Shown here: in pieces, positions 9,589-20,039 of the stretch
How the letters are laid out: every line of letters begins with the position of its first letter
How positions within the stretch are numbered: position 1 is the first letter of the stretch
NCBI GenBank assembly: GCA_928212115.1
Contig: CAKMRJ010005523.1
Location: 108,261,297-108,325,296 of the forward strand
DNA from: Lactuca virosa
Lineage: Eukaryota; Streptophyta; Magnoliopsida; Asterales; Asteraceae
DNA: 64,000 nucleotides
Direction: 5' to 3'
The notes under the pieces: model-generated
What the model was told of the DNA's origin: nothing
Databases searched by the model: none
Seen by the model: the letters and a program-made list of their open reading frames with translations, nothing else
Translations under genes and position numbers: made by a program

Positions 9589-12500
9589 TGTAGCGCCCGT
9601 GTTTCTAGGCTAGACATTAATATTGACATAATGGTCTAGGTTAACCTTTGTAACTCATTTTGAAGAAATGAAAGGGAATTATGTGAATTTTATGTGAATT
9701 ATGTGTTTTATGCTTAATTATTAGGGTTTAATTAATTAAGAATAAAAATGAGCGTCAAAATTAAATATTAGATAAAGCCGATATCTATTAAGAAACTTGT
9801 CGTGGGCGACACAAGGATTACGGATATATAAAGAATACCGAAATCCGAGTTATAACGAAGAAGTTATGACCTGTCGAAGTTTCGCGACAAAACCGGCACG
9901 GGGCCGAATGTCGTAAAAAGTGAGTTTTTGATAAACTACTTTTTAGCCTTAGTGATCTAAATGAAACTCGTAGTGTTCGTTAAACCGAGAGTAGGTATAA
10001 AAAGAACGCCCAAATCTGACTTCGTATGAGGAAGTTATGATTTTTCGAAGTTTCAGCTTAGCAGTAGACATCTAAAAACTCGAATTTTAGATCGAGTGAT
10101 TTTTAGCTGACACAACCTAAATGAGAATCGAAGGTCTCATAAATAGTAGCACAACGGTAAAAAGTCTGACGAAAACGGACTTCGGATGAAGAAGTTATGA
10201 ATTTTTAACGGATTTCCTGTCCCGGTCTGTTAAAAATAATAATTTAAAAATTAAATTCAAAATTAGCCGACGAAGTCTAGACGAAAGTTGTACAGCGTAA
10301 TTTTACCTACGTGTGCATATAAAGAACGTCAAAAACGGAGCTTGCATGCGAAAGTTATGAATTTTATAAGTTTTGACGCGAAAAACGAGAAAAATCCCCA
10401 AAACCGAGGAATTTCGCACATGTGGACTTCGGCCACGTGTCCTCGCTTCGCATCCGACGCGTGTCCGGAAATTGGCTGAGTCACCGAAGCCACCTGGCGA
10501 GGCGTGTCATGATCTTCTCGAGTCCGAGGTTCGGTCCAGTAGAAGTGCGACGCGTGCCTCTTCCCTCGTGCGTCCGAACCCTCGCAGGTGCCACGAACCA
10601 TCCCTACTTCGGACTAGACCGCGGTCCACTAAGGAGCTGCTAGCAGCCACTTCACACGCGCAGCCCATGTGCGAGCCCTCCCTGCGAGCCCTCAGATCTG
10701 CGACGCGTGGCTTCTTCTCAACCGTTAGATCAGGAGGCTCGACCCTAGAAATAGGAGGGTGCGAGACCTCCCGGGTATATTTCGGAAAATTGCCACTTTT
10801 AGCCCCTCTTTCCATATTTCTTTCATTTTAACGTCCCCCGAAGCCCCGGTACTTATTCCAAAGCCCGGAATACGCCACGAAGTGCCCGAGAAGCCCGAAA
10901 AATTTATCTTTTCGGTTTTGAAGCCCGACCTTTCGCAGAGCCCGGTTTCTCAATAAAACTCCCGATTTTATTAGAAACGATCGTTTTAGGAAACGAATTG
11001 CTGCCCGATTTTCATTAAATCAGGTGAGTGTATAGTTACTTTCACCTTACACATAGATATGAAGTATTTACCTTGAAATACGTGCTATGTGTAAATATAT
11101 TAATTGTTTATTTGAGGTGACCGTTGAATTGATGTTTTATACAAGTTTTAAACTGTATATGTATTTTTATCTACAAATATGTTGGGTAAAACATGGGTAG
11201 ATGAATTGGATGATGTGTGATGAAATAAAAGTGATGAGAGGTACCGATGTTTAAGATGATCTAGTCATCTAGCAGAGTATAGACAACGGCCACATACTAT
11301 TTTAGATAGTCCAGTGGAACGTTAGCAGACTTGTAATCGGTAAGTATGTTTGAACTATATGTTCATAAGGTGTTCTCGAACTATATGTTCATTAGGTGTT
11401 TTTGAACTATGTGTTCATCCGATAGTTCTTCTTTTTGACACTATTATGTGTCGAGGTACGGGAACGTACGAGAGTACTTTATTAGTATTTTCCCTATACT
11501 CTTATTTTGAAGAGCTTTGGAGTCTTTGTTTCTTCTATGAAGTGATCGGACGAGCTTCATGAGTCAGTGTTTCCGATGCCAGATAGGACGCGTCTGGAGG
11601 TTATATACCTCACGATATTCAGACCACAGCCTAGGCATTAGTCGGTGTTTCCATTTTCGATGCCGTATAGGAGTGAGTCTGGGGGTTCAGACCACAGCCT
11701 AGGCATTAGTCAGCGTTTCCATTGCCGGATAGGGTGTGTCTGGGGGTTATATACCTCACGATATTCAGACCACAGCCTAGGCAAAGTTCGATGCTGGATA
11801 GGGTGCGTCTGGGGGCTACATACCTCACGATATTCAGACCACAACCTAGGCATTGATAACTACCCCTGACTTAATTGTCTTGTGGTTCTTTCTTTTACGA
11901 ACAAAGGTTCGTGGTTAAACTTATTTCATTCATTCGATATCTTTATCGATCCTTGTTTGCTGCTAGGGGATTTCCGAAGCAGTTTCGTTAGTTGGTTGTT
12001 CATATCGATCCTTTAGGCTAGATCTAGTAAGATCATTGTGTAGGATCAGTATGTGGGGATCGACGTTGTTAGTGCTTGTAGTATAAGCCTTGGGGAACGA
12101 TGGACTTCGTGCCTATTCCTTAGGATGAATCCTTAGGAATGAGTGATAGTTGATTCTTAGGGTAAATCCTTAAGAAATAAAATAAGACAATGGGGATTGG
12201 GTAATTGGGTTGATTGTTTGATGTTTAAGCATAATAAATTATTTATTGTGGGTTGAAAACCCTATATGCTCACCAGGCTCCCAATCCTGACCCACTCAGT
12301 TTAATTGTATCACAGGTATCGATACGAAGTTGCTTTACACTGAGAGATTAAAAGAGAAGTAGATCACTAGTGTAAATGAATGTAAGTTTGTTTATGCTTA
12401 TGTTTTTGTATTGACAATGACATCCCAATGGTTTAAATGAATAAAATACATTTCTTCGGAAATGATTTGATAACATATTTATTATGTTTTTTTGGGAACA

Positions 12501-12597
12501 AATTCCGCAACACTTTTAATCAAATGATTACTCTGAAATTATTTCAAAAGCATAAATTAAACCGGTCTTTTCTGGCCGTAAATTTGGGGATGTCACA
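9589..12597 (+). repeat. Gyp-1 LTR copy 3 (3009 bp)
   Basis: A full LTR nearly identical to 3637-6640, starting TGTAGCGCCC and ending GATGTCACA. It carries the same unit array, donor-like site (11024) and minisatellite. The next base belongs to the interrupted Gyp-2 LTR. Confidence 0.92.
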
Positions 12598-13531
12598 TAC
12601 GTGAAATGCCCTAAGGTCAAATCCCAGGTCAAAGGTGAAAGTTAGAAAGTCAAAAAGTCAAGGGATGTCAAAGCAGACTGAGTACGTCCCATGTACTCAG
12701 TTACTACGTTGGGCGTAGTCGCAGCCCTTCAAAACCATGGGGTCTCAGCCCAGTACGCCCATCGTACTTCCTGGTACGTCCAACGTACTCCGTCTGGGTC
12801 CAATCCTTCGCATTAAGTGCTTAGTCCTTAAAGGCTTTTTATCCAAACTCGGATCTAGACCCAAAACATCGTTCCAAGTCATAAAGTTTCCACATTTAAG
12901 ACTTTTCATGGATAGAGATGGTCCAAAGCCTAAAACCCTAACTTAATATTTGATTAAGACATCATAACTCTTGCATGGAAGGTAGAAGGACCAATATCAC
13001 ATTTTTATGGTTCTTAGCACCTAAAAATGTCTGAAAGGACAGCTCTTATGGTTAGAGTAAACCATACTTATGAACACGAAGCTTAAGGGACCAAAAATGA
13101 ACACAAACTCTAGGCTAACAAGATCTAAGCAAATAACTCATCAAGTTTCAAACTTTATACCTTCAAATGATGTTAGAGGATGAGATGCTTTTGGATCTAG
13201 GTTGTTTTGAGCTTCCAAGATGATTCCACTTCCTTCTCCTTCCTTCAAGAACACCAAAAATACAATTTCAAGCTTAAAAAGGGCTCACACAAGGATTAGA
13301 GTTAGCAAGGGATGATTTGGGAGATGGAGGATGATGAGGAAAAAGGTCCTGAGGGGTTAAGGAGGTTTAAATAGTGGTCAAACCCTAAAATTTAGGGTTT
13401 TCACTTTTTCCACGTACGCCCCTCGTACACGTAAAATCACGCGTTTATCATAAGGGAGCCATGGGACCATTTTTGCACAAAATTTCAACTTAGGGTCAAA
13501 AATATAAATTTACCTGAGCAATGATTGTTAC
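12598..13531 (-). repeat. Gyp-2 3' LTR, first part (rest displaced by Gyp-1)
   Basis: On the minus strand a purine tract (about 13543-13532, GTGGGGGAGAAT) precedes TGTAACAATC, an LTR start. The LTR then runs leftward for 934 bp and is cut at 12597 by Gyp-1. It has a TATA-like CTATTTAAA (minus, near 13375) and several GTACG/CGTAC-rich words (12680-12790). The ORF at 12737-12946 is not a gene. Confidence 0.8.
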
Positions 13532-14355
13532 AATTCTCCCCCACTTGAATCAGAATTCGTCCTCGAAGTCCGGCGCTGTGAATAACTCAGGGTAGTGCTC
13601 TCGCATCTCCGCCTCGGGTTCCCAAGTCCATTCGGAACCCTTCTGATGCTGCCACTGAACCATAACCAATGATACCACCTTGTCGTCCAAGGCCTTCATC
13701 TTCCTATCCAAAATCACCATTGGTCTCTCAACATAGTCTAGACGATCATCAACCTGAATATCATCCAAAGGAACAACTGCTGAATCATCAACGACACATT
13801 TCCGAAGCTGAGAAACATGGAAGGTATTGTGAATCTGGTGGAGCTCCTCAGGCAAATCCAATCGATAGGTAACTCTGCCTACCCTGGCGATCACTCGAAA
13901 CGGTCGAATAAATCAGGGCCCCAATTTGCCCCTCTTCATGAAGCGTATTACAACTTTCCAGGATGATACCTTTAGTAAAACCATGTCGCCGACCCGAAAC
14001 TGCAACTCCAACCGACGTCTGTCAGAATAACTCTTCTGCCGACTCCGAGCTATTTTCAACCTCTATCGGATCTACTGAATAAACTCTGTCGTCTAAAGAA
14101 CTACCTTGGTTTTTCCCATGACCCTATGACCGACCTCTCCCCAACAGATTGGGGTACGACACTTCCTCCCATAAAGAAGCTCAAATGGCGGCACACCGAT
14201 ACTTGAGTGATAATCGTTATTGTAAGAAAACTCAGCAAGAGGATGGTATTAATACCAAATTCCACCAAAATCTATAACATAGGCTCTCAACATATCCTCG
14301 AGCGTCTTGATGGTCCTCTCGCTCTGGCTGTCAGTCTGCAGATGATAAGCAGTAC

Positions 14356-14604
14356 TAAAGGGAAACCTCGTACCCAATTCCTCGTGGAACCTCTGCTAAA
14401 ATTGAGAAGTAAACCGAACATCTCGATCAGATACAATGGAAACCGGAACACCATGCCGAGAGGCCATCTTGCGCACACACACACGTGCGCAAGATGGCCT
14501 CTCGGCATGGTGTTCCGGTTTCCATTGTATCTGATCGAGATGTTCGGTTTACTTCTCAATTTAGCAGAGGTTCCACGAGGAATTGGGTACGAGGTTTCCC
14601 TTTA
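14356..14604. repeat. Near-perfect 121-bp palindrome in the Gyp-2 integrase gene
   Basis: Left arm 14356-14476 and right arm 14485-14604 are reverse complements except for one A in a run. The 8-bp spacer is ACACACAC. The arms encode part of the integrase core (VPVSIVSDRDVRFTSQF), so one arm is an inverted copy. The right arm runs directly into the TA repeat. It could be a real inverted duplication or a foldback or assembly artefact. Mirror ORFs on both strands here are by-products. Confidence 0.9.
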
Positions 14605-14618
14605 TATATATATATATA

Positions 14619-14679
<61 letters not shown>
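14603..14679. repeat. (TA)n microsatellite in the Gyp-2 integrase gene
   Basis: About 38 TA units with one C interruption at 14620. It sits between the intact codons for LADIY on the right and the palindrome on the left, so it marks the rearrangement junction. Confidence 0.95.
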
Positions 14680-14681
<2 letters not shown>

Positions 14682-15011
14682 GCCAATTTCTTGGCCGATG
14701 AGCTCTCCGGAATAGCTAGAAAGTGGACACTCTTGGTCAGATGATCCACTATAAGCCATATCACATCAAATCCCTTAGCTGTCCGAGGTAACTTGGTGAT
14801 GAAATCCATGGTGATATGTTCCCATTTCCACATGGGAACCTCCAAAGGCTGAAGATTGCCGTGCAACCTCTGGTGCTTGGCCTTGACCATCCGACAGGTC
14901 AAGCACCTCTCAACATACCAGGTTATCTCCCTCTTCATGTACGACCACCAGTAACTAAGTCTCAAATCCCTATACATCTTGGTGGCTCCAAGGTGTATAA
15001 AAAATCTGGAC

Positions 15012-15016
15012 TTATG
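15012..15016. repeat. Cop-1 target site duplication, left (ttatg)
   Basis: ttatg directly precedes the Cop-1 LTR end at 15017 and is repeated at 31495-31499 after the other Cop-1 LTR. Without Cop-1 and one duplication, the Gyp-2 reading across the site is continuous (AHKSRFFIHLGA). Confidence 0.9.
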
Positions 15017-15374
15017 TGATGGGAATTATGCAAAACATATAAATACTATGTGTGCATGCATCCCTAATAATAGATCTCTGTTTTCTCTAATTGAACATAG
15101 AACTTGAACAAAAAAATAGAAACCCTAGAACACTAGCATATTTTCGAAAAATACAAATAGGGTTAGAAGAATCATACCTTGATTGTTATTTAGTAATAAC
15201 AATGTAAAATCCTTGTATGGTTGAAGCCTTGAGAGCAAGCGTCACAAATATCACGCCTCTAGTGGTTCACACCCAACACTAGCAAAAGGAAGATGATTGA
15301 GAAGGAGGAGAGAGGGTAGAAAATTCGGCTAGGTCTTCCAAGAAGCAAGTCACCAAAAATTCTAAGATTGAGGC
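15017..15374 (-). repeat. Cop-1 3' LTR, distal part
   Basis: Matches 30668-31027 of the 5' LTR. It stops at GAGGC (15370-15374), the Cop-2 target site, and resumes at 25201. It includes the donor-like CAAG|GTATGA (minus, about 15177). The LTR pair shows many substitutions, so Cop-1 is older than Cop-2. Confidence 0.9.
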
Positions 15375-16159
15375 TGTTGGATTAGTGTCTAAGCCAGTAA
15401 CTATATTTGGTAAGTACTTGACCCGGTTGTGCATGGTCCTTTTGGGTTGCATTCACCATAGCAACTTGACAGGGTGATTTATGAAGAGAGAGAAGATATT
15501 ATGATTTATTAATATATTATGAGAATAATATATTAAAGGAATAATCATATCATTTGATTAATGTTAGTCATAGATTAATTAGGAATTAATTTGGTGACTA
15601 AAAGAGATTAATTAAATAAAGGGGACTGGAACTGTCAATTGTGTGATAGTTGATTTTGGGCTATGGATCCTTATGGATAATAGGGTGGACGAAATCAAGG
15701 TGTATGGGCTCCTTGAATTCGTCCAAGCCTCAATCTAGAAGGATCTTTGGATTGCTTAGGGCCTAAGTTATTCAATTAGGGTTTCAGGATGTAACCCTAG
15801 CAGCTCAAGTATTTATAGACCCCAAGGGCTACAGAAATCAGCTACCAAAAACCCTAAGGAGTTCCAAGAGCCGATTTTGTGCCTACATCCTCTCTCCAAA
15901 TCATCCTCTTGCTAGTTGGTGTTTGTAAGCCATTAGAGGAGTGACAATTGTGACTCTAAGCTCCAAGAACAAGAAGATTCAAGCAAGCAACAAGATGTAA
16001 TCATCTAGATCTGATTTGTCTCATCAAAGTTGAATTATGCTCATTAGATCTAGGGTTTGCAAGACTTGGGTAAATTGCATGTTCAATTAGAGAAACCTAG
16101 ATCCAAGCATTAGGGTTTACATGTGCACATAGGAAAGTTCTTATGGCTCAAACCCATCA
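15375..16159 (+). repeat. Cop-2 5' LTR
   Basis: From TGTTGGATTAG to AACCCATCA. A TATA-like TATTTATAG at 15810-15818 suggests transcription starting near 15840. A donor-like site at 15997 (AGAT|GTAATC) is weakened relative to the 3' LTR (AGAG|GTAATC). Confidence 0.95.
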
Positions 16160-16160
16160 G

Positions 16161-16172
16161 TGGTATCAGAGC
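16161..16172 (+). other. Primer binding site, Cop-2
   Basis: TGGTATCAGAGC, one base after the LTR, complementary to the 3' end of initiator Met tRNA. Confidence 0.9.
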
Positions 16173-16245
16173 TTTGATTGATTTCTATTGAATTGATGCA
16201 TTGTTTATTTGTTCAAGCTTTGGAAAAATCGTTTTTATGTTTTCT

Positions 16246-16340
16246 GACTGACAGACTCGGCGAGTCCCATTGTGGACTCGACGAGTAGGATGAACTCGAC
16301 GAGTCCATAAGGGGACTCGGCGAGTCGGAGCGTCTGTCAG
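16246..16340 (+). repeat. Palindrome cassette in the Cop-2 leader
   Basis: Four copies of ACTCGGCGAGT or ACTCGACGAGT at about 16255, 16276, 16293 and 16315, each a near-palindrome. The block is bounded by a 9-bp inverted repeat, CTGACAGAC on the left and GTCTGTCAG on the right. It lies 80-170 nt after the primer site. Cop-3 has a similar block and Cop-1 one of different sequence at the same distance. Confidence 0.8.
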
Positions 16341-16753
16341 AGTGATTTTCGGGATTTCTTGCTGTTTTGCTTGAGGATACTTACCTAAATCGTTTTGGTT
16401 CAATAAAATCCGAATTTTATCATCTTTTTGTCAATATCCTCATCAAAACAAAAGATAATTACCAATTGTTTAAATAATAATTTCCTTATTTGATAGTAAT
16501 TGATTATTTGAATTAATTGTTGAATTGTCTTGCAAGTAATATTGACTAGGTCAAATTTAGATAATCATTAAATTAATTGTTTAATTTATATTATTTGCTA
16601 TTTGATCCTTCATGTTTTGAAAATTTCAAAACTTGTCCTCAAGTTTTGAAATTTAAGTTTTGTGATTAAAAGTTTTAATTTGAACTATTTAAATTTCAAA
16701 CCCTAGAATTTTACAAGTTTTAACATTCAACCTTATACTTATAATATTATAAG

Positions 16754-16758
<5 letters not shown>

Positions 16759-16824
<66 letters not shown>
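16759..16824. repeat. (TA)n microsatellite in the Cop-2 leader
   Basis: About 33 TA units with one G interruption near 16814. Confidence 0.95.
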
Positions 16825-16837
16825 ACTTAAATGCTAG

Positions 16838-17240
16838 TCTTACCGTTAGTAGGCCTCATTCACGAAGCCGATCTATAAGGGGGTATAAGGTTATGGCCTA
16901 TAAAATGGCCGTTTAATGGGTGTCCATTCTCACCCACCGCTTCCTTGATTGGTGGAGGGTCGTTAGCCGAACGGGTATGATAGGGCAAACTTTCCTCATT
17001 TAAAAGTATAATGAATCTATATAAAGTAACTAAATGTTTTTACAAAATTCTCAATCTTAGTTACTTTAGGCAAAAGTGAATTTGATGCAATTCCATGAAA
17101 TTACACTTTGTACCCTTGCTAAGACGTTAATGGAGCGTGTGTGGTTAACCGGCACATTAATTGGGTTCTAAGCAAAGGTGGCAAAGGGTGACTCATTGTT
17201 TGTCATAGTTCGATGGAGCGTGTGTGGCTGACCGGCACAT
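16838..17240 (+). other. Conserved leader block of Cop-1, Cop-2 and Cop-3
   Basis: Non-coding but well conserved among the three copias (also about 39713-40107 and, reversed, 29828-30230). It includes CCACC...GGTGG, which can form a hairpin near 16937. It has two direct copies of a 27-bp repeat starting TGGAGCGTGTGTGG at 17131 and 17214, each with a GGTTAACC-like core. Conservation in untranslated leaders suggests a cis-acting role, not identified. Confidence 0.6.
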
Positions 17241-17614
17241 CGAATATGTGACTGTAACAATGAGGGCACCATGTACATTTTCATGGTTATTCACACCCGC
17301 TTTGTGATCCTCGGCATCCCAGTCACAAACTAGAGGGCATATCGAGATTTAAACATGCCATTGAAAAGTTCAATGAATCTCAAAAGATCTAGGAGTTTTT
17401 CAATACATTTAAAAACTTAATCTCCTTTTCGTTTTTCATGGTGGAGAATTAGTGAATCGACATTCACTTGCCTTCAAATTATTTACTTGTTAGATTACGG
17501 CATCCCTTTTCTAATTTGTGAATAATGTTGTTGGTTCCTAGCCCTAAAATTTTCATTTGGGTGATTAATTGGGGAAATTCATTTCTAATCAACTTTGTTC
17601 TTTTTCCTTTTCAG

Positions 17615-18750
17615 ATGTCGAACGCAAACAACAACGCTTCTGGTTCAAACTCCTCTGGTTCGTTCTCACTCATGAACTTGTGTGGGAAAGTGATCTTTGA
17701 TGGGACCAATTTCAGTAATTGGATCCACAACATTCGCATGGTCACTCGCTACGAGGACAAAGAATATGTCCTCGATGAGAAACTAAAGGAGATTGACATC
17801 GACACTGCTACCGCTGAAGAGATTGCGGCCTATGAGGCCCACGAGCGTGATGCCACGAAAGTCCATTGCATCATGCTAGCGACTATGACTGCAGAACTCC
17901 AGAAGTCCTATGAGGACAAGTACCCCTATGAGATGCATCAGGATCTGCTGGAACGCTACCACCAGAGCGCTAGGCAAGAAAGGTATGAGATCATCACTTC
18001 GATGATCACTACCAAAATGGGTAATGGAGAGGGCCCTTACCGCTCATCTGCAAAAGATGTAGAGATATGTCGATCGCGTGCTAAAGCTGAATGTGAACTT
18101 CGATGAAGAGCTGGAAATTGACATCATCCTTCACTCATTGCCTTCCTGCTATAGCCAGTTCCGCATGACCTACCACATGAATAAGGAAGAGGTCTCCTTG
18201 AGCAAGCTTCAGGGCTTGTTGAGGACTGCTGAGAGCAATCTCAAGGATAAATCTGTTGCATCAACTCCAACTCCTGCTGCTGCCCCTGTCTTGGCAATAG
18301 GGCAAGGGAAGGGTAAGAAGAGGAAGGCTCCCTCAAGGGGCCACCACAAGGGAAAGTCCCAAGATGGAACCTCTTCTAGTGGAACCAAAGTTGGTTCTGC
18401 TAAACCCAACTCTAACCCTAAGGAGGCAGAGTGCCACCACTGCCACAAGATAGGGCATTGGAAGAGAAGCTGCCCAGAATATCTGCAGGCCATCAAGGAT
18501 GGGAAGATCAAGCCATCTTTTGTAGGTATTTACATAATTAAATCTAATGGTTTATCACATGCTACTTCTTGGGTTCTTGATACAGGATGTAGTTTTCACA
18601 TATGTTCTGACTTGCTGGGACTAAGAAGAGATAGGGATGTGGAGCATGGAAGGATGAATCTGATCATGGGAAACAGAAGATCGTCGCCTGTGACCAAGAT
18701 TGGAGTATACTCCTTAGTGCTTAGTAATGGATCAGATTCAAATTTTGAAT
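17615..18750 (+). pseudogene. Cop-2 Gag and protease
   Basis: The start ATG at 17615 (MSNANNNASGS) directly follows the predicted acceptor. The upstream in-frame Met at 17525 is leader. A Gag (UBN2-like) region includes FDGTNFSNWIHNIRM and LLERYHQSARQERYEII. A frameshift between about 18040 and 18080 is followed by LKLNVNFDEELEIDIILHSL, then the zinc knuckle CHHCHKIGHWKRSC near 18430 (CX2CX4HX4C, intact) and the aspartic protease motif VLDTGCSFHIC near 18573. A second frameshift near 18745 ends the frame. The product would be the capsid and protease part of the copia polyprotein. Confidence 0.88.
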
Positions 18751-19990
18751 AATTGTTGCTATTCGCCAGATATGGCAAGAAACATCATTTCATTTCATGG
18801 TTTATATAGACAAGGTTTTAGATATTCATTTGATAATGAAAAGGGTTCTATTTGTGCTTATCTTAATAATGTTTTATATTTTGAAGCATTGCCTTGTAAT
18901 GGAATATATATGAAACTGTGATGGTTGTAGATAACTTAGGAAATGATGTGTTGTGTGTGGTTTCTTCCAATAGTATGGATAAAGCATGCTTGTGGCATTT
19001 TCGTCTTGGACATGTAAACAAGAAACATATATCCCAACTCCAAAAGGATGGAGTGTTGGAGTCATTCGACCTTAGGGACGATGACGTGTGCGAGTCTTGT
19101 TTACTTGGAAAGATGACCAAGTTACCCTTCACTGGCACTTGTGCGAGGGGTGAGGGTTTATTGGATCTCATACATACAGATGTATGTGGTCCCTTTAGAT
19201 CCACCACAAGGGATGCGAATCGCTTCTATGTGACTTTCACAGACGATTATGGCAGATATGGGTATATCTACTTAATCAAGCACAAGTCAGAAACCTTTGA
19301 AAAGTTCAAAGAGTTTAAACAAGAAGTGGAGAATCAGTTGGGCAGGAAAATCAAGATGCTTCGATCAGATCGAGGTGGAGAGTACCTAAGTCTTGAATTC
19401 CATGACTATCTCAAGGAATGCGGAATAGTTTCGCAATTGACGCCACCTAGGACACCATAGTTGAATGGTGTGGCTGAGAGGCGTAATCAAACCTTACTAG
19501 ACATAGTTCGTTCCATGATGAGTCGTGCTTCACTACCTATCTCATTCTGGGGGTATGCCTTAGAGACTGCCGCCCATATCCTTAACTTAGTCCCTACGAA
19601 GAAGGTTGCCAAAACACCTCACGAAATGTGGACAGGGAAGGCTCCCTCGTTGGCACATATCAAGGTTTGGGGTTGCGAGGTTTTCGTAAGACGAGAGACT
19701 CACGACAAGCTCGAACCTCGTAGTGAGCGATGTATTTTCATCGGCTACCCACAGAAATCCTTTGGATATCTCTTCTACAGACCGAGTGATAATGTTGTCT
19801 TCGTTGCGAGGAGATGGGTTTTCCGAGAGCGAGAACTCATAAGCCAAGGAGACAGTGGGAGGCAAATCGATCTTGAAGAGCTTCAAGAGTCGAGCGATGA
19901 AGGAACCTCTAACACTGGTGCTCAACCCGAGGAGGAAACTTCGGTTGAACCGATTGACGAGTCCTTACCTCTTAGACGTTCCGAAAGGGT
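18727..19990 (+). pseudogene. Cop-2 integrase
   Basis: The pre-integrase zinc-binding region is LWHFRLGHVNKKH ... CESCLLGK (18990-19110). The DDE core is HTDVCGPF (19168), RSDRGGEY (19363), then NGVAERRNQTLL (19464) with the catalytic Glu. Breaks are a frameshift near 18918 and a TAG at 19458-19460, at the position usually CAG (Gln) in the GTPQ motif. Cop-1 has CA(A/G) there. The C-terminal part (HIKVWGCEVFVR, PQKSFGYLFY) is open. Confidence 0.88.
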
Positions 19991-20039
19991 TAGTGTTCCA
20001 CCCCAGTTTTATGGTTTTCATATTACTACAGAAGGGGAG

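Larger units (their letters stand above)
1..12597 (+). mobile_element. Gyp-1: tandem Ty3/gypsy array, LTR-internal-LTR-internal-LTR
   Basis: Three LTR copies alternate with two internal regions. The same sequence recurs at 1, about 5911 and about 11868, a period near 5.95 kb. The LTR ends (TGTAACGCCC or TGTAGCGCCC to GATGTCACA), a purine-rich tract before each LTR and a tRNA-iMet-type primer site after each LTR define the parts. Each internal region is only about 2.9 kb and lacks recognisable gag, protease and reverse transcriptase, so the unit is non-autonomous. The shared LTR is the sign of unequal recombination between LTRs of one element or of adjacent copies. The right end (12597) abuts the middle of the Gyp-2 LTR, so the array lies inside Gyp-2. 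The left end is outside the window. Confidence 0.9.
13550..15011 (-). pseudogene. Gyp-2 integrase core and chromodomain (pol 3' half)
   Basis: Reading leftward from 15011: the end of the integrase zinc finger (YVERCLTCRMVKAKHQ), the core start (MDFITKLPRT, VDHLTKSVHFLAI), then LADIY running into a TA microsatellite and an inverted duplication (14356-14604). After degenerate sequence, an open frame at 13894-13550 gives a GPY-like segment (LHQIHNTFHVSQLRKC) and a chromodomain-like end (ERPMVILDRKMKALDDK, WTWEPEAEMREHYPELF). These features place it among chromoviruses. The zinc finger begins on the far side of Cop-1, at 31500 and above. Confidence 0.85.
15997..17614 (+). other. Predicted leader intron of Cop-2
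   Basis: Donor GTAATC at 15997 in the LTR. The acceptor is a pyrimidine-rich run ending TTTTCAG at 17614, directly abutting the gag ATG (17615). The intron would contain the primer site, the palindrome cassette, a TA microsatellite and conserved leader repeats. The donor is weak here (GAT|GT). Cop-1 and Cop-3 have the same layout. Splicing itself is inferred. Confidence 0.5.

Noticed and set aside
12597..12602. TACGT after the Gyp-1 right end as its target duplication
   Set aside because: The left end of the array is outside the window, so the duplication cannot be confirmed.
14207..14759. ORFs with long YIYIYI tracts
   Set aside because: They are translations of the TA microsatellite plus the palindrome, not proteins.
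16161..16172. TGGTATCAGAGC words as tRNA gene pieces
   Set aside because: Each lies directly after an LTR end and is a primer binding site. No cloverleaf surrounds any of them.
18209..18511. Minus-strand ORFs antisense to copia gag and pol (also 19587-20543 and plus-strand ORFs at 26760-27415)
   Set aside because: They are shadow frames of the real sense coding regions, whose motifs are clear.
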